Source: a bacterium
Lineage (GTDB): Bacteria > Fidelibacterota > UBA2242
Assembly (NCBI GenBank): GCA_018824205.1
Contig: JAHJGX010000185.1
Span: 1-34,658, forward strand
Length of the DNA: 34,658 nt
Direction of reading: 5' to 3'
In this document: piece by piece, positions 34,479-34,658 of the stretch
How positions within the stretch are numbered: position 1 is the stretch's first letter
Layout of the letters: each line of letters opens with the position of its first letter
Position numbers and translations under genes: made by a program
The notes under the pieces: generated by a model
Told to the model about the DNA's origin: nothing
Seen by the model: the letters and a program-made list of their open reading frames with translations, nothing else
Databases searched by the model: none

Positions 34479-34658
34479 AAAAGTATTTTTTCTGTTTCTA
34501 CTTTTAGTCTTTAAAACAAATGCGTCAACCGTCTGGATCAGCTCCGGTATTTATGATTTTACAGACGATGTATCCAAGGAATTTTATAAATATGGTTGGG
34601 GTTTTCGCGTATCCTGTGATTTTTGGCAAATCTCCGCACTGAGACTGTCTGCCACGAC
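34450..34658 (+). CDS. exported protein, probable outer-membrane barrel (3' part outside window)
   Basis: Open from ATG 34450 to the window end (69 codons). It begins MRLMRIEIYKKVFFLFLLLV, a signal peptide with a likely cut after TNA, then STVWISSGIYDFTDDV and aromatic-rich alternating sequence (YKYGWGFRVSCDFW) suited to a beta-barrel. ATG 34459 is an equally possible start. It overlaps the metallophosphoesterase stop, so translational coupling is likely. The family cannot be named from this fragment. Confidence 0.6.
   Translation, partial: MRLMRIEIYKKVFFLFLLLVFKTNASTVWISSGIYDFTDDVSKEFYKYGWGFRVSCDFWQISALRLSAT

Overview
The window looks like a Gram-negative bacterium of the FCB (Bacteroidota/Calditrichota/KSB1-like) part of the tree. 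The reasons are TonB-dependent receptors with N-terminal carboxypeptidase-regulatory-like domains, one paired with a DUF4249 lipoprotein, several small outer-membrane beta-barrels ending in aromatic residues, and lipoproteins with clear lipoboxes. I cannot place it more finely by eye. No rRNA, tRNA or CRISPR array was seen.

Layout. (1) 1-1429, minus strand: a pyrimidine-synthesis operon, pyrF-pyrE, overlapping the start of an MBL-fold hydrolase cut by the window edge. (2) 1632-2949, plus: a HAD phosphatase and a GNAT acetyltransferase, ending in a palindromic repeat element that also supplies the last codons of the convergent GH9 gene. (3) 3073-6899, minus: a tight operon of a membrane-anchored CE4-like deacetylase, nagA and a secreted GH9 enzyme; together they suggest use of amino-sugar (chitosan-type) oligomers. 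(4) 7193-9436, plus: manA and a PAP2 phosphatase. (5) 9444-15880, plus: a sensor histidine kinase, an NtrC-type sigma-54 activator, a secreted coiled-coil protein, a beta-barrel with an acidic loop and, behind helically phased repeats and a sigma-54-like promoter, a lipoprotein with a 70-residue Asp/Glu-rich block. This looks like a self-contained signalling and envelope module. (6) 16105-34658, plus: a TonB-receptor region that has been duplicated, broken and invaded.

Region 6 is the unusual part. Receptor 1 is intact. Receptor 2 is intact except for one in-frame TAA. At 21271 a copy of receptor 3 is cut after about 41 codons and joined to foreign sequence. An island follows (about 21396-28440): a P-loop NTPase with an unrecognised N-terminal domain, an MsbA-like ABC exporter, a small outer-membrane protein, an IS1595-type element with a nonsense codon, and an 812-residue protein joining a zinc-peptidase-like domain to a CapA (poly-gamma-glutamate capsule) domain. 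On the far side lies a 50-codon remnant of receptor 1 with its first 19 and last 31 residues fused in frame, then the second copy of the receptor-3 leader, intact receptor 3 and its DUF4249 partner. The simplest reading is a tandem duplication of a receptor cluster, with the island replacing the material between the two copies.

(7) 32341-34658: a CDP-glycerol glycerophosphotransferase-like enzyme, a lipoprotein metallophosphoesterase and the start of another exported protein.

Functions are assigned from motifs read directly in the translations. No database search was possible.
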